36,398 bases of DNA. Source: JBCFAY01 sp038562375. Its GTDB lineage: Bacteria; Bacillota; Clostridia; Christensenellales; CAG-138. The notes beneath the pieces are model-generated. The model did no database searches. It was given only the letters and a program-made list of their open reading frames with translations, and was not told where the DNA came from. Within the stretch, counting starts at the first letter, position 1, and the number at the start of each line of letters is the position of its first letter. The stretch covers positions 1 to 36,398 of the forward strand of contig JBCFAY010000029.1 of the NCBI GenBank assembly GCA_038562375.1, written 5' to 3'. Both the position numbers and the translations under genes were made by a program. Below are positions 24,161 to 31,688 of the stretch, piece after piece.

Positions 24161-25017
24161 AAACCGCCGTCGTTACGGGCGCGACCTCCGGCATCGGGCT
24201 ATGCGTCATGAAAACCCTGCTCGAGCAGGGTTGGCGGGTGTTGGGGATAGGGCGCGCAAATGAGCGCTGTCAAACCGCGGCCTGCACGCTGCCCAAGGAC
24301 GCTGCGTTTCATTTCTTCCGCGCCGACCTGATGCAGCAAAGCGAGGTGCGCCGCGCCGCAGACGAAATCAATGCTTATCTAGAAGAGCATGGGATCGAGG
24401 GCCTTGACGCGCTGATCCTGAACGCGGGCTGCACAAGGAGCTCTTACAGCACGACCGCCGAGGGCTTTGAGCAGCAGTTCGCGCTCAACTACCTTTCGGG
24501 CGTGCTGCTCACCCGCCTGTTGCTGCCGCTCTTATTAAAAGCCAAAGGAAGCGTGCTGTGGACGGGGAGCAACTCGCACAAGCACGCGCGGGTGCATTGG
24601 GAGGACATCATGCTCCAAAGGCGCTATAACCCGCTCATTGCGTACAAACAGTCCAAGATCTGCGGTCTCTTGTTTTCCCAGGCGTTCAACCGCCGCTTTA
24701 TCAAGCGCGGCGTGCGGATGTACGTGATCGATCCCGGGCTTGTGAACACCGAAATCGGCTGCAAAGATACCGGGAGCCTCGTCAGGCTCGTGTGGAACCT
24801 GCGCAAGCGCGGCGGCGTACCGCCGGAGGTTCCCGCGCAGACCTACGCCTATGTGCTAAGCTGCGACCCGGCTCCGGAAGGGCTGTATTTCTACAACTGC
24901 GCACAGGCGCCCTACTCCAAGTACGCCGACGACACGGAAAGGGCCGAGCGCCTGTTCCGCCTGAGCGAAACGCTCTGCGGCGTCCGTTTTGAGGAGGATG
25001 ACCTATGCTTGCGCTGA
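24157..25017 (+). CDS. Short-chain dehydrogenase/reductase (retinol-dehydrogenase-like)
   Basis: 286 residues. Cofactor motif TGATSGIG (7-14), NAG (89-91), catalytic Ser in WTGSNS (135-140), and Tyr163-x-x-x-Lys167 (YKQSK) are present, so it should be active. The start overlaps the previous stop (ATGA), and its ribosome site GAGGAGG lies inside the 3' end of the DUF4097-like gene. It overlaps the following SDR gene by 13 bp. The two SDRs probably act in the same, unidentified pathway. Confidence 0.9.
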   Translation: MKTAVVTGATSGIGLCVMKTLLEQGWRVLGIGRANERCQTAACTLPKDAAFHFFRADLMQQSEVRRAADEINAYLEEHGIEGLDALILNAGCTRSSYSTTAEGFEQQFALNYLSGVLLTRLLLPLLLKAKGSVLWTGSNSHKHARVHWEDIMLQRRYNPLIAYKQSKICGLLFSQAFNRRFIKRGVRMYVIDPGLVNTEIGCKDTGSLVRLVWNLRKRGGVPPEVPAQTYAYVLSCDPAPEGLYFYNCAQAPYSKYADDTERAERLFRLSETLCGVRFEEDDLCLR

Positions 25018-25799
25018 TCACGGGCGCGACCGGCGGCCTGGGCCGCGCGATGGCGGTGGAATGCGCCCGGCGCGGATACGACCTGTTCCTGACGGATTTA
25101 AGCGAAGCTCCGCTTTGGGAGCTCGCGGGCGGCATCGCCCGAAGGTTCGGCTCAAATGTCCGCGTATGCGCCTGCGATCTGACCGACGAAACGCAGGTCG
25201 CATCGCTCTTTGAAGAGGTCGACGGCTGCGGCGAAAAGCTCGGCCTTTTGCTCAACATCGCCGGGGTCGATTATGAGGGCGGTTTTCTCACAAGGGAGAG
25301 CGGCAAGATCGCCAAGATCATACAGCTCAATATCGAGGCGACGCTGCGCGTGACCCATGCCGCGCTAAACCGCCGCGCAAAGGAGTTCTATGTTGTCAAC
25401 GTGTCGAGCCTCGCTTCGCTCTACCCCATGCCTCTAAAGGCGACCTACGCGGCCTCCAAGCGGTTTCTGCTCGACTTCTCCATCGCGCTCGGCCGCGAGC
25501 TCTCCCGAGAGGGCGTGCATGTTCTGGCGCTTTGCCCCGGCGGGATGCCCACCACGCCGGAGAATACCGCGAGCCTGCAGGCGCAGGGATTCTGGGGCAG
25601 CGTCACCTCACACGACCTTGGGCGGATCGCGTACAATACCCTGCGACATGCGCTGCGCGGCGGGCGCGTGTATATCCCCGGTGCGGTCAATCGGGCGCTC
25701 TGCATCGCCGGAAAGCTGTTGCCGCGCGAATGGATCGCAGCTTTCATTTACGCGCGATGGAACGCGACGCAGAAGAAATGGCTTACCACGGGCATGTAG
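25005..25799 (+). CDS. Short-chain dehydrogenase/reductase, acyl-ketone-reductase-like
   Basis: 264 residues. TGATGGLG (6-13), NIAG (84-87), Ser134 in VVNVSS, and Tyr148-x-x-x-Lys152 (YAASK) are intact. The N-terminal half and LALCPGGMPT resemble bacterial SDRs that act on keto-lipids or steroids. A hydrophobic C-terminal stretch (EWIAAFIYARWN) may associate with membrane. Overlaps the upstream SDR gene. A weak terminator follows at 25833. Confidence 0.88.
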   Translation: MLALITGATGGLGRAMAVECARRGYDLFLTDLSEAPLWELAGGIARRFGSNVRVCACDLTDETQVASLFEEVDGCGEKLGLLLNIAGVDYEGGFLTRESGKIAKIIQLNIEATLRVTHAALNRRAKEFYVVNVSSLASLYPMPLKATYAASKRFLLDFSIALGRELSREGVHVLALCPGGMPTTPENTASLQAQGFWGSVTSHDLGRIAYNTLRHALRGGRVYIPGAVNRALCIAGKLLPREWIAAFIYARWNATQKKWLTTGM

Positions 25800-25832
25800 G
25801 TTCGCAGCGCAAGGCGTAAACGGGCTGCGGAG

Positions 25833-25857
25833 AATCATTCCGCAGGGGGATGATTTT
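25833..25857 (+). terminator. Weak terminator after the SDR pair
   Basis: AATCATTCC (25833-25841) pairs with GGGATGATT (25847-25855), allowing one wobble, with a short loop and TT after. The following 180 bp to 26036 hold no gene I can support. Confidence 0.4.
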
Positions 25858-26036
25858 AGTATCATAGGAATACTGCCCGATCGCCGGCAAGGCGGCTGTT
25901 CGAACAACCCGGCCGCCCGAACTATATCTTCTCGCAGGCGAACATGGTAAAATAGAGCATCGGCGAGTCGATGCGGATCCGGACCGAACAAAGTCGGCGC
26001 CGTCTGTAAAACTGCGGCAATCAACAGGAGGGCTCC

Positions 26037-26459
26037 ATGATCGAGCATGATTGGTTCATGCGGCAGATACAAATGCTCGTGCAATTCGTCGCAAGGCTTG
26101 TATTCGGCAAGGACGCCATCGAATACGTCGTACACGACCGGGATCACCCCACGGCTTCCGACTTAATCCATGCGGAGCTGCTGCGTTTGATCGAAAGAAA
26201 TGAGTTCTGCAAGGCGGAGGACTATCTGTTTGCGAATTTTAGCCCCGACAATGAGGAGCACCTGAAAATCGCGCTCGATTTCTATCAAAGGCTCGACCAA
26301 TTCGACGACGATATCCTCGAAAAAAACAGCTTCCCAAGGGAAGAGATAGCCCAAGGCTTGCGGGAGCTCCTCAATCGCTCCCGCCTGAGCGCGTATGGTT
26401 TGTTCGACAGTCTGGACGCGATACCGGCGGATACAAATAAGCCGGAGGGACACGTATGA
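26037..26459 (+). CDS. DUF6483-type small protein
   Basis: 140 residues. The start (WFMRQIQMLVQFVARLVFGK) and the helical body (LLRLIERNEFCKAEDYLFAN, then EHLKIALDFYQRLDQF) match the small Firmicutes family DUF6483, an all-helical protein of unknown function. AACAGGAGGG precedes the ATG. A methyltransferase relic lies directly after its stop. Confidence 0.75.
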   Translation: MIEHDWFMRQIQMLVQFVARLVFGKDAIEYVVHDRDHPTASDLIHAELLRLIERNEFCKAEDYLFANFSPDNEEHLKIALDFYQRLDQFDDDILEKNSFPREEIAQGLRELLNRSRLSAYGLFDSLDAIPADTNKPEGHV

Positions 26460-26460
26460 A

Positions 26461-26567
26461 GCCTGCTTGCGCAGGCGGGATTCTCCGATATTCAACTCTA
26501 CGGCGATTATGCCGTGAACCCGTATACCAAAGACAGCCGCCGCCTTATCGTTATCGCCCAAGCTTAA
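26461..26567 (+). pseudogene. C-terminal relic of a SAM-dependent methyltransferase
   Basis: The frame beginning 26461 reads SLLAQAGFSDIQLYGDY and later RRLIVIAQA before TAA 26565-26567. Class I methyltransferases commonly end with a segment of the form LLxxAGFxxIxLYGDY...RxIxIA. There is no room for the SAM-binding part: the upstream DNA is the DUF6483 gene in another frame. I read it as a leftover of a deleted gene. Confidence 0.5.
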
Positions 26568-26576
26568 CCGACGGCG

Positions 26577-27092
26577 TTATTCGTTCAACGTAAATTTCCA
26601 CACGCATGCAGCGGAGTCGTCGGTGATGTCGGGATAGCAGCTCACGCATTGCGCCGTGATCCGATCGTCGATCGCCGCGGCAAAACCCGAGTATTCGATG
26701 ATCCCGACGGATTTGCAGGGATGGAACGGCATCCCTTTGTTTTTGCGCGCGGATTGAACCCGGCAGGAAACGACCCTGTAGATGAGGATATTCCCGTCGA
26801 CTTCGACCGAATCCTCGTTGAGCGGCGAATACGATCGGAACCGCAAAGCGCGCGCAAGGCCGGTTAGGCCCGGCCTATCCGGCAAGCCGAGGAATTTTTT
26901 GATGCGGTTCGCCTCGATCAGAGTGTACCGCGCCCATGCGTTTTCGTCATGCTCCATGGCCTCGGCCATTCCATGCTTGCTCTCGACGGACTGAAACCAT
27001 ACCCCATCCATCGCAAGCCAGTTTTTCGAAAAATCGGCGATCAGCTCAATAAGCTTTTCCCTGGGCAGATCTTCAATGCGCGTGTATTCCAT
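26577..27092 (-). CDS. DUF6125-type protein
   Basis: 171 residues on the minus strand. It shows features I associate with DUF6125: WLAMDGVWFQSVESKHG near the N-terminus, a helical middle, and conserved cysteines toward the C-terminus (VSCRVQSARKNKG, then FHPCKS, YSGFAAAIDDR and AQCVSCYPDI). The spaced Cys residues suggest metal binding, but function is unknown. AAAAAGGGA precedes ATG 27092, and a possible -10 TATAAT lies on the minus strand at 27120-27115. The 27093-27314 gap otherwise looks empty. Confidence 0.65.
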   Translation of the reverse strand: MEYTRIEDLPREKLIELIADFSKNWLAMDGVWFQSVESKHGMAEAMEHDENAWARYTLIEANRIKKFLGLPDRPGLTGLARALRFRSYSPLNEDSVEVDGNILIYRVVSCRVQSARKNKGMPFHPCKSVGIIEYSGFAAAIDDRITAQCVSCYPDITDDSAACVWKFTLNE

Positions 27093-27314
27093 TGGTTTAA
27101 TCCCTTTTTCCTAATATTATAATGGACTTTACAGCTGCGGCCAATAGCGCAAATGTCACCCTTCATCCACGAGACGCATTAAACAAAAACATGGACACCG
27201 AGGCGGCAATCGATCTACAATTGAAGCACAATGCAAGGTCCTTGCTATCGTCGCTTATCGCAGCATCTCGAAGTCTTGTTGCATCATCCCTGCCCATCGG
27301 CCAAAGGAGGATAG

Positions 27315-28328
27315 ATGAGCTCCTGGAAAGCCCGCCTTAACGCGGACCCCACCGACTGGCTGCTGGAAGAGGAAAACCCTTCCGTGCGGTATTTCACGCT
27401 TGTGGAACTCCTCGGCAAGCCGCGGCACGATCCCGAAGCGCAAAAGGCGAAAGCGGCGATCATGCAGTCCGGCATTGTGCCCGAACTGCTTGCAAAGCAG
27501 CGCGAGCAAGAATATCTTCAAAGCTATTCAAGGTTCTACACCAATAAATACAAGGGGCTCGCCTGGTCGCTGATTGTGCTCGCGGAATTGGGCGCAGAGC
27601 CCACGGATCAGATCCGGGAGCAATGCGGGTATCTGCTCGAGCACTCCCAGGAGAGCGCACATGGCGGTTTTTCGCAGAACGCCGCCGCAAAGACGGGCGG
27701 CGGCAGGATCAGCGAGGTCATCCCCTGCCTGACGGGCAATATGATCTGGAGCCTGATACGCTTCGGCTATTGGGGCGATCCGAGGCTGCAGAAAGGCGTT
27801 GATTGGCTCGTCCGGTATATGCGCTTTAACGACGGCATGGAGCTTGACCCGCAGGTCCCGCCTTACGACAAATACGAAATCTGCTGGGGCAGACATACCT
27901 GCCATATGGGCGTTGTCAAAGCGCTCAAAGCCTACAGTGCGATTCCCGAAGACATGCGGACCCCGGCGATAAAAGAGGCCATCGGCAAGGCCGCCGAATT
28001 TATGCTGATCCATCATATTTACAAGCGCAGCCATAACTTAAAGCGCGCTTCAAAGCCCGGCTGGACGAAGTTCGGCTTTCCCTTGATGTATCAGACCGAC
28101 GTGCTGGAAATCCTCGACATCCTGAGCGCGCTCGGCATCAAGGACGGCCGCATGGACGAAGCGCTCGACCTGGCCGTATCCAAGCAGGACGAGCAGGGCC
28201 GGTGGAGAACCGAGAACACCTACAACAGCGACCGGCTGCTCGTTCCGATCGGGCAGCCCGGCGAACAGAGCAAATGGCTCACGCTTCGGGCGATGCGGGT
28301 GCTAAAAAGCCGATACGGGGAGGGATAA
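27315..28328 (+). CDS. Alpha/alpha-barrel protein of the prenyltransferase/squalene-cyclase repeat type (first of a pair)
   Basis: 337 residues built of helical hairpin repeats: DWLLEEENPSVRYFTLVELL, then CGYLLEHSQESAHGGFSQN, RLQKGVDWLVRYM, and DLAVSKQDEQGRWRTENTY. The recurring SQxxxGGF / KQDEQGRWR pattern is that of terpenoid-cyclase/prenyltransferase toroids. The DxDD motif of class II cyclases is not seen, so catalysis is doubtful. AAAGGAGG precedes the ATG. It is followed 4 bp later by a related protein; the two probably function together. Some such proteins bind peptides or lipids, but nothing here decides this. Confidence 0.75.
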   Translation: MSSWKARLNADPTDWLLEEENPSVRYFTLVELLGKPRHDPEAQKAKAAIMQSGIVPELLAKQREQEYLQSYSRFYTNKYKGLAWSLIVLAELGAEPTDQIREQCGYLLEHSQESAHGGFSQNAAAKTGGGRISEVIPCLTGNMIWSLIRFGYWGDPRLQKGVDWLVRYMRFNDGMELDPQVPPYDKYEICWGRHTCHMGVVKALKAYSAIPEDMRTPAIKEAIGKAAEFMLIHHIYKRSHNLKRASKPGWTKFGFPLMYQTDVLEILDILSALGIKDGRMDEALDLAVSKQDEQGRWRTENTYNSDRLLVPIGQPGEQSKWLTLRAMRVLKSRYGEG

Positions 28329-28332
28329 CGCC

Positions 28333-29169
28333 ATGGCACCGGAGAAACGATATCAATCCGACATCGACGCGATACTGGCCCGGCGGTACGATAACGGCTG
28401 GGATTATTGGACCACGCCCGATAAGCGCCTCATCAAGGGCACGCCGTTTTCGGCGCTCGAGAGCGCGCTTTTGCTGATCGAATTGGGGATTGAGCCTTCG
28501 GAGCCCGTTCTTCAAGCCGTCGCCGAACTCCTATTCGGCGCATGGCGCGAGGATGGGCGGTTTAAGCTGTATCCCGACGGCGCGATCTACCCCTGCCATA
28601 CGATCAACGCCGTCAACGCGCTTTGCCGCTTGGGATACGCGTCCGATCCAAGGCTTTTAAAAACCTTCGAGCATCTGCTGCAAAGCCAATACGGCGACAG
28701 CGGCTGGCGCTGCAACAAATTCAGCTTCGGCAGGGGCCCGGAAACGGAGTTTTCCAACCCCGGCCCGACGCTGACCGCCCTGAACGCCTTCCGATTCACG
28801 GAGTATCTAAATCGGGAACCCGCCCTTGACAGGGCCGTCGAGTTTCTGCTCGGGCACTATGTCACGCGCGCGCCGCTCGGCCCCTGCCACTACGGGATCG
28901 GCACGCTCTTTATGCAGGTCGAGTATCCGTTTGGAACCTACAACCTGTTTTCGTACGTTTATACGCTCTCCTTCTATGAGCGCGCGAAAAAAGACCCGCG
29001 GTTTCTGGATGCGCTCGCTGTGCTCGAATCCAAGCTTGTCGACGGGCAGATCGTGGTCGAGCGGGTAAACCGCAAGTTGGCGGGGCTCACCTTCTGCAAA
29101 AAAGGCGCGCCGAGCGAGCTTGGAACAAAGCGTTATCAGGAAATACGGGGGAATCTCATAAAAGCGTAA
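28333..29169 (+). CDS. Alpha/alpha-barrel protein of the squalene-cyclase repeat type (second of the pair)
   Basis: 278 residues. Repeats include ILARRYDNGWDYWTTPDKRL, LFGAWREDGRFKLYPDG, LLQSQYGDSGWRCNKFSFG and VLESKLVDGQIVVE, with the helical-hairpin plus Gly/Trp pattern of the first protein. Cysteines at YPCHTINAVNALC and GPCHYGIGTLF could bind metal. Only 4 bp separates it from the upstream gene, so they are co-translated. No function can be named. Confidence 0.7.
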   Translation: MAPEKRYQSDIDAILARRYDNGWDYWTTPDKRLIKGTPFSALESALLLIELGIEPSEPVLQAVAELLFGAWREDGRFKLYPDGAIYPCHTINAVNALCRLGYASDPRLLKTFEHLLQSQYGDSGWRCNKFSFGRGPETEFSNPGPTLTALNAFRFTEYLNREPALDRAVEFLLGHYVTRAPLGPCHYGIGTLFMQVEYPFGTYNLFSYVYTLSFYERAKKDPRFLDALAVLESKLVDGQIVVERVNRKLAGLTFCKKGAPSELGTKRYQEIRGNLIKA

Positions 29170-29217
29170 TGATCTCTCGGCATTGCGCCAAAGGGTTCCC
29201 GGGCAAGCGAATGCGCT

Positions 29218-29598
29218 TTATTCCTTTTTGAACAGCAGCTTTATAAGATAGCTTCCCAGCACCACGCAGAACAAGCTAAGCCCAAGATTGAGCGCGATAT
29301 TGAGCGACGCCAAAAGGGGTTGGCCGCTTCTAAAGGATTCGATCGTTTCATGGCTGAACGTGGAAAACGTGCTCAGCCCGCCCAGTATGCCGGTTGTGAG
29401 AAAAAGCCTTGCGTTTGGAGAAATCAGGCTTGTCTGCCGGTCCATCTCAATAACCGCGCCGATGAAAAACCCGGCGAGGATATTGGACAGGAGCGTGGCA
29501 TATGGGAATGCCGGGAATTTGCTCATCAAAATCGAAATAAAGTAACGAAGGCAGGCGCCTAAAGCCCCTCCAATTCCAACGGCCGCAAATTGAAGCAT
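29218..29598 (-). CDS. crcB: CrcB/Fluc-family fluoride channel
   Basis: 126 residues, the size of single-domain Fluc proteins that form dual-topology dimers. Diagnostic segments are GGALGACLRYFI, the TLLSNILAGFFIGA asparagine helix, and GILGGLSTFSTFSHE, whose Phe and Ser/Thr residues line the pore. ATG 29598 is preferred over a further-upstream ATG at 29643, because the riboswitch occupies 29650-29712 and the CrcB homology begins here. It exports fluoride across the membrane. Control by the upstream fluoride riboswitch is strongly supported. Confidence 0.94.
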   Translation of the reverse strand: MLQFAAVGIGGALGACLRYFISILMSKFPAFPYATLLSNILAGFFIGAVIEMDRQTSLISPNARLFLTTGILGGLSTFSTFSHETIESFRSGQPLLASLNIALNLGLSLFCVVLGSYLIKLLFKKE

Positions 29599-29649
29599 AC
29601 GATACCCCTTCACAACAGAATAAAAGCCGACGCTCCGCACCATCAGGTC

Positions 29650-29712
29650 GCAGAAGTCATCAGCTTAACGCGGTTCAGGTATTACCCTGGGGAGAACTTC
29701 ATTCCCCTATCG
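29650..29712 (-). promoter_or_regulatory. Fluoride riboswitch (crcB motif)
   Basis: On the minus strand the RNA reads ATAGGGGAATGAAGTTCTCC at its 5' end, then AACCGC, and ends GCTGATGACTTCTGC. These are the conserved pieces of the crcB RNA: a first stem enclosing GATGnnGTTC, the AACCGC pseudoknot region, and the GCTGATGnCTnCT 3' part. It starts at the predicted transcription start and sits immediately upstream of crcB. There is one extra A in the first stem-loop (GAATGAAG). Confidence 0.88.
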
Positions 29713-29719
29713 GTTATTT

Positions 29720-29748
29720 ACTTTAGCATGTTTCAAAAAAGTAGTCAA
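29720..29748 (-). promoter_or_regulatory. crcB promoter
   Basis: Minus-strand TTGACT (29748-29743) and TAAAGT (29725-29720) with a 17-bp spacer put the start near 29713, the first base of the riboswitch. Confidence 0.7.
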
Positions 29749-29856
29749 CTTACACGGCGCGCAACAGCATACCAAAACATCAACGGAGATCGCCGAGCGC
29801 ATAAGGGCTCGACGATTCCGTATGCCCAAAAAAGCGCAGTGTTTTTGCGAGGCAGG

Positions 29857-29882
29857 CGCGGCCGGGAAATCCCCGGCCGCGC
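29857..29882. terminator. GC-rich terminator hairpin downstream of the OFA transporter gene
   Basis: GCGCGGCCGGG and CCCCGGCCGCGC form an about 11-bp stem with a short AAAT-type loop. The T-tract (GTTTGTTTTTTATTT) is on the plus-strand side; for the minus-strand transporter gene, ending at 29892, the hairpin lacks adjacent Ts. 29749-29856 holds no gene. Confidence 0.6.
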
Positions 29883-29891
29883 GTTTGTTTT

Positions 29892-31106
29892 TTATTTCTT
29901 CGCGGGTTGCTTCTTTAAAAGGAGCATGAGCAGTATCGCCGCGGCGGCGCAGCCCGCCGCGATAAAGAACGCCGGGGACATCAGCGAGATATCCTGCGCC
30001 GCAACATTCTTATAATACCCGGCGATGTACGAGGAAGCCACGGCGCCCACGCCGAATCCCAAGAGCACCATGCCGTAATTGGTCGCCATGTGCTTGGGCC
30101 CGAACAGATCGGCGGTCAGCGACGGGAAGTTGCTCAGGAATCCGCCGTAGAAGAATCCGATCAATCCGATGAGAACGTAGATGAAATACCCGTTCGCGCT
30201 GTTGACCAGCATGGAAAGTATGCCCGAGCCGAGCAAAAGAACAATGATCGTTCTTTTGCGGCCCAGCTTGTCCGAGATCATACCCCAGCAAAGGCGTCCC
30301 AGCGAGTTGCACATGGATATGACGAGGACGCCGATCGTGGCGGTCTCGCCCAGGCCTTTGGCCACGGCGATAGGCTTGGCGAAGCCGATCATCATAAGGC
30401 CGCCCATGCACGCGAGCATGAGGGAAGCCGTTATGATATAGAACCTCGGGTCCCGGAGCACCTGGCCAGGGGTAAGGCTGCCGTCCTGCGCCGAGTTGGC
30501 CGCGGCGGCCTGCGCTTCGGTCTGGGGCGGATTCTTCAAAAAGAGCGCGCCGACCGTGCAGACTACAAGGAAAATACCGCTGAGTACGATGAAGGTTTTC
30601 GGCTCGCCTACCTGCTGTCCGCCGAAAATCGTGATCAAACGCTCAATGATCGGCGTGAATATCACACCGCCGAATCCGAGAGCCGCGACGATCAGGCCTG
30701 TCACGGAGCCTTTCTTCTCGGGATACCACTTCTGCGCGCAGGCGATGGTTGTGGAATAGGTAAAGCCCATTCCGGTGCCGCCCATCACGCCGTAGCCGAC
30801 CCACAGCAGCCAGGGAATGTCGGCAGTGGCGAAGGATGCAAGGAAAAACCCGGCGCTTAGAATAATGCCTCCGATAATAACGATTGTTCTGGTTGAGTAC
30901 TTCGCCGCCAGCTTACCGCCGATTACGCTGCCGATCGTAAGGGTGGAGAGCAACAGCGAAAAAGTCAGGCTGGCCGCCGCGTTGTCGCCGCCAAAAATGC
31001 TGTTGGCGATGCCCGTCTGGAAAACGCTCCAGATGTAGGCAATGCCCAGGCAGAGCTGTATTGCGATGGATGCTGCGATGGGCCCGGTTCGTTGTGATAC
31101 TTTCAT
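29892..31106 (-). CDS. Major facilitator transporter, oxalate:formate antiporter (OFA) family
   Basis: 404 residues, twelve predicted membrane segments. The N-terminus has LCLGIAYIWSVFQTGI and VIGGKLAAKYSTR, then YGVMGGTGMGFTYSTTIACA and KWYPEKKGSVTGLIVAALGF, all hallmarks of OFA-family carriers (OxlT relatives); the second half has SLGRLCWGMISDKLGRKR. Members exchange or take up small mono- or dicarboxylates. No oxalate-metabolism gene is nearby, so the substrate is unknown. GAAGGAGGG precedes ATG 31106, and a hairpin, a leader ORF and a promoter lie upstream. Confidence 0.88.
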   Translation of the reverse strand: MKVSQRTGPIAASIAIQLCLGIAYIWSVFQTGIANSIFGGDNAAASLTFSLLLSTLTIGSVIGGKLAAKYSTRTIVIIGGIILSAGFFLASFATADIPWLLWVGYGVMGGTGMGFTYSTTIACAQKWYPEKKGSVTGLIVAALGFGGVIFTPIIERLITIFGGQQVGEPKTFIVLSGIFLVVCTVGALFLKNPPQTEAQAAAANSAQDGSLTPGQVLRDPRFYIITASLMLACMGGLMMIGFAKPIAVAKGLGETATIGVLVISMCNSLGRLCWGMISDKLGRKRTIIVLLLGSGILSMLVNSANGYFIYVLIGLIGFFYGGFLSNFPSLTADLFGPKHMATNYGMVLLGFGVGAVASSYIAGYYKNVAAQDISLMSPAFFIAAGCAAAAILLMLLLKKQPAKK

Positions 31107-31126
31107 AGAAACCCTCCTTCACATAT

Positions 31127-31161
31127 TTAAAGCCCTTACCGCTTTGCAGTAAGGGCTTTAA
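31127..31161 (-). promoter_or_regulatory. Leader hairpin before the OFA transporter (possible attenuator)
   Basis: Perfect 13-bp arms TTAAAGCCCTTAC and GTAAGGGCTTTAA with a 9-nt loop (31140-31148). On the minus strand it ends in CTTTAAATAT and is 7-8 bases before the GAAGGAGG ribosome site. GGTAAG overlapping the leader-ORF stop (31199-31194) can pair with CTTAC of the first arm, offering a weak alternative structure. Confidence 0.5.
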
Positions 31162-31194
31162 TCCTATCGGACTATACCTGCGCCTCGCGCCTTC

Positions 31195-31308
31195 TTACCA
31201 CAGAACACAATGAAACCTTATTTGCGGCAGTACAGCCGCGATAATAATAAGGCTAATCAGGGTAATAAGGCCAATAAGGTTTACGCGCTTCAAAGGCAAA
31301 TAGTTCAT
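31195..31308 (-). CDS. 37-codon Ile/Leu-rich leader peptide or small membrane protein
   Basis: ATG 31308 to TAA 31197-31195, with GGAG nine bases upstream and a consensus promoter whose start lies about 24 nt before the ATG. The peptide begins MNYLPLKRVN and continues LIGLITLISLIIIAAVLP; 18 of 37 codons are Leu, Ile or Val. This resembles leader peptides of branched-chain amino acid attenuators, but the core is also a plausible membrane helix, and small partner proteins of OFA-type carriers exist. A longer in-frame ATG at 31395 would start upstream of the predicted transcript. Confidence 0.45.
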   Translation of the reverse strand: MNYLPLKRVNLIGLITLISLIIIAAVLPQIRFHCVLW

Positions 31309-31338
31309 GGACGTTTGCTCCGGATATAAAGTGGTGTA

Positions 31339-31368
31339 ATTATCCCATACCACCGATGCTTCTGTCAA
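31339..31368 (-). promoter_or_regulatory. Promoter of the OFA transporter transcript
   Basis: Minus-strand TTGACA (31368-31363, perfect) and GATAAT (31344-31339) with an 18-bp spacer; start near 31332. Confidence 0.65.
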
Positions 31369-31453
31369 TGACAAATTATATATTATTTCGCGCATATCCC
31401 CTCTCGGGGGAAAAGCAGGTGCCGGGCGGCCGTAAAAGACGCATAAACCCGCA

Positions 31454-31484
31454 TAAGGTAAGGGGAGTTGAACCCCTTACCTTA
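31454..31484. terminator. Perfect 12-bp hairpin in the 31396-31650 intergenic region
   Basis: TAAGGTAAGGGG (31454-31465) and CCCCTTACCTTA (31473-31484) with a 7-nt loop. No clear T-tract on either side. It shares GTAAGGG with the hairpin at 31127-31161. The rest of 31396-31650 shows no gene. Confidence 0.4.
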
Positions 31485-31652
31485 GCGCAAACGCTTACAT
31501 AACGAATCCATCTCCGAAGACGGTCACGATGGGATATCGTATACCGGATATTCTCGCCATGATCTTGATAAGTGCCTGAAGGCCTATCCGAGCCCGTAAC
31601 GTCATGTCTCTATGCCTCGCTGGGCTCCGAGAGAAAAAAACGGTTGCCGCTC

Positions 31653-31681
31653 TTGACATATTTCTTATTGCTACTTATAAT
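31653..31681 (+). promoter_or_regulatory. Perfect-consensus promoter upstream of the DUF4180 gene
   Basis: TTGACA (31653-31658), 17-bp spacer, TATAAT (31676-31681): an exact match to the housekeeping consensus. The start near 31688 is followed by a 7-bp hairpin (ACGGACA 31700-31706 with TGTCCGT 31714-31720) that could be an operator. Confidence 0.65.
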
Positions 31682-31688
31682 CGCCATA

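Noticed and set aside
25922..25984. Minus-strand frame ending in DSPMLYFTMFACEKI, resembling the last residues of a methyltransferase
   Set aside because: Only about 15 residues look family-like and no supporting upstream frame exists; too weak to annotate.
27122..27340. Plus-strand frame of 72 codons before the first toroid protein gene
   Set aside because: No ribosome site, no family resemblance, and it overlaps the start of the better-supported gene at 27315.
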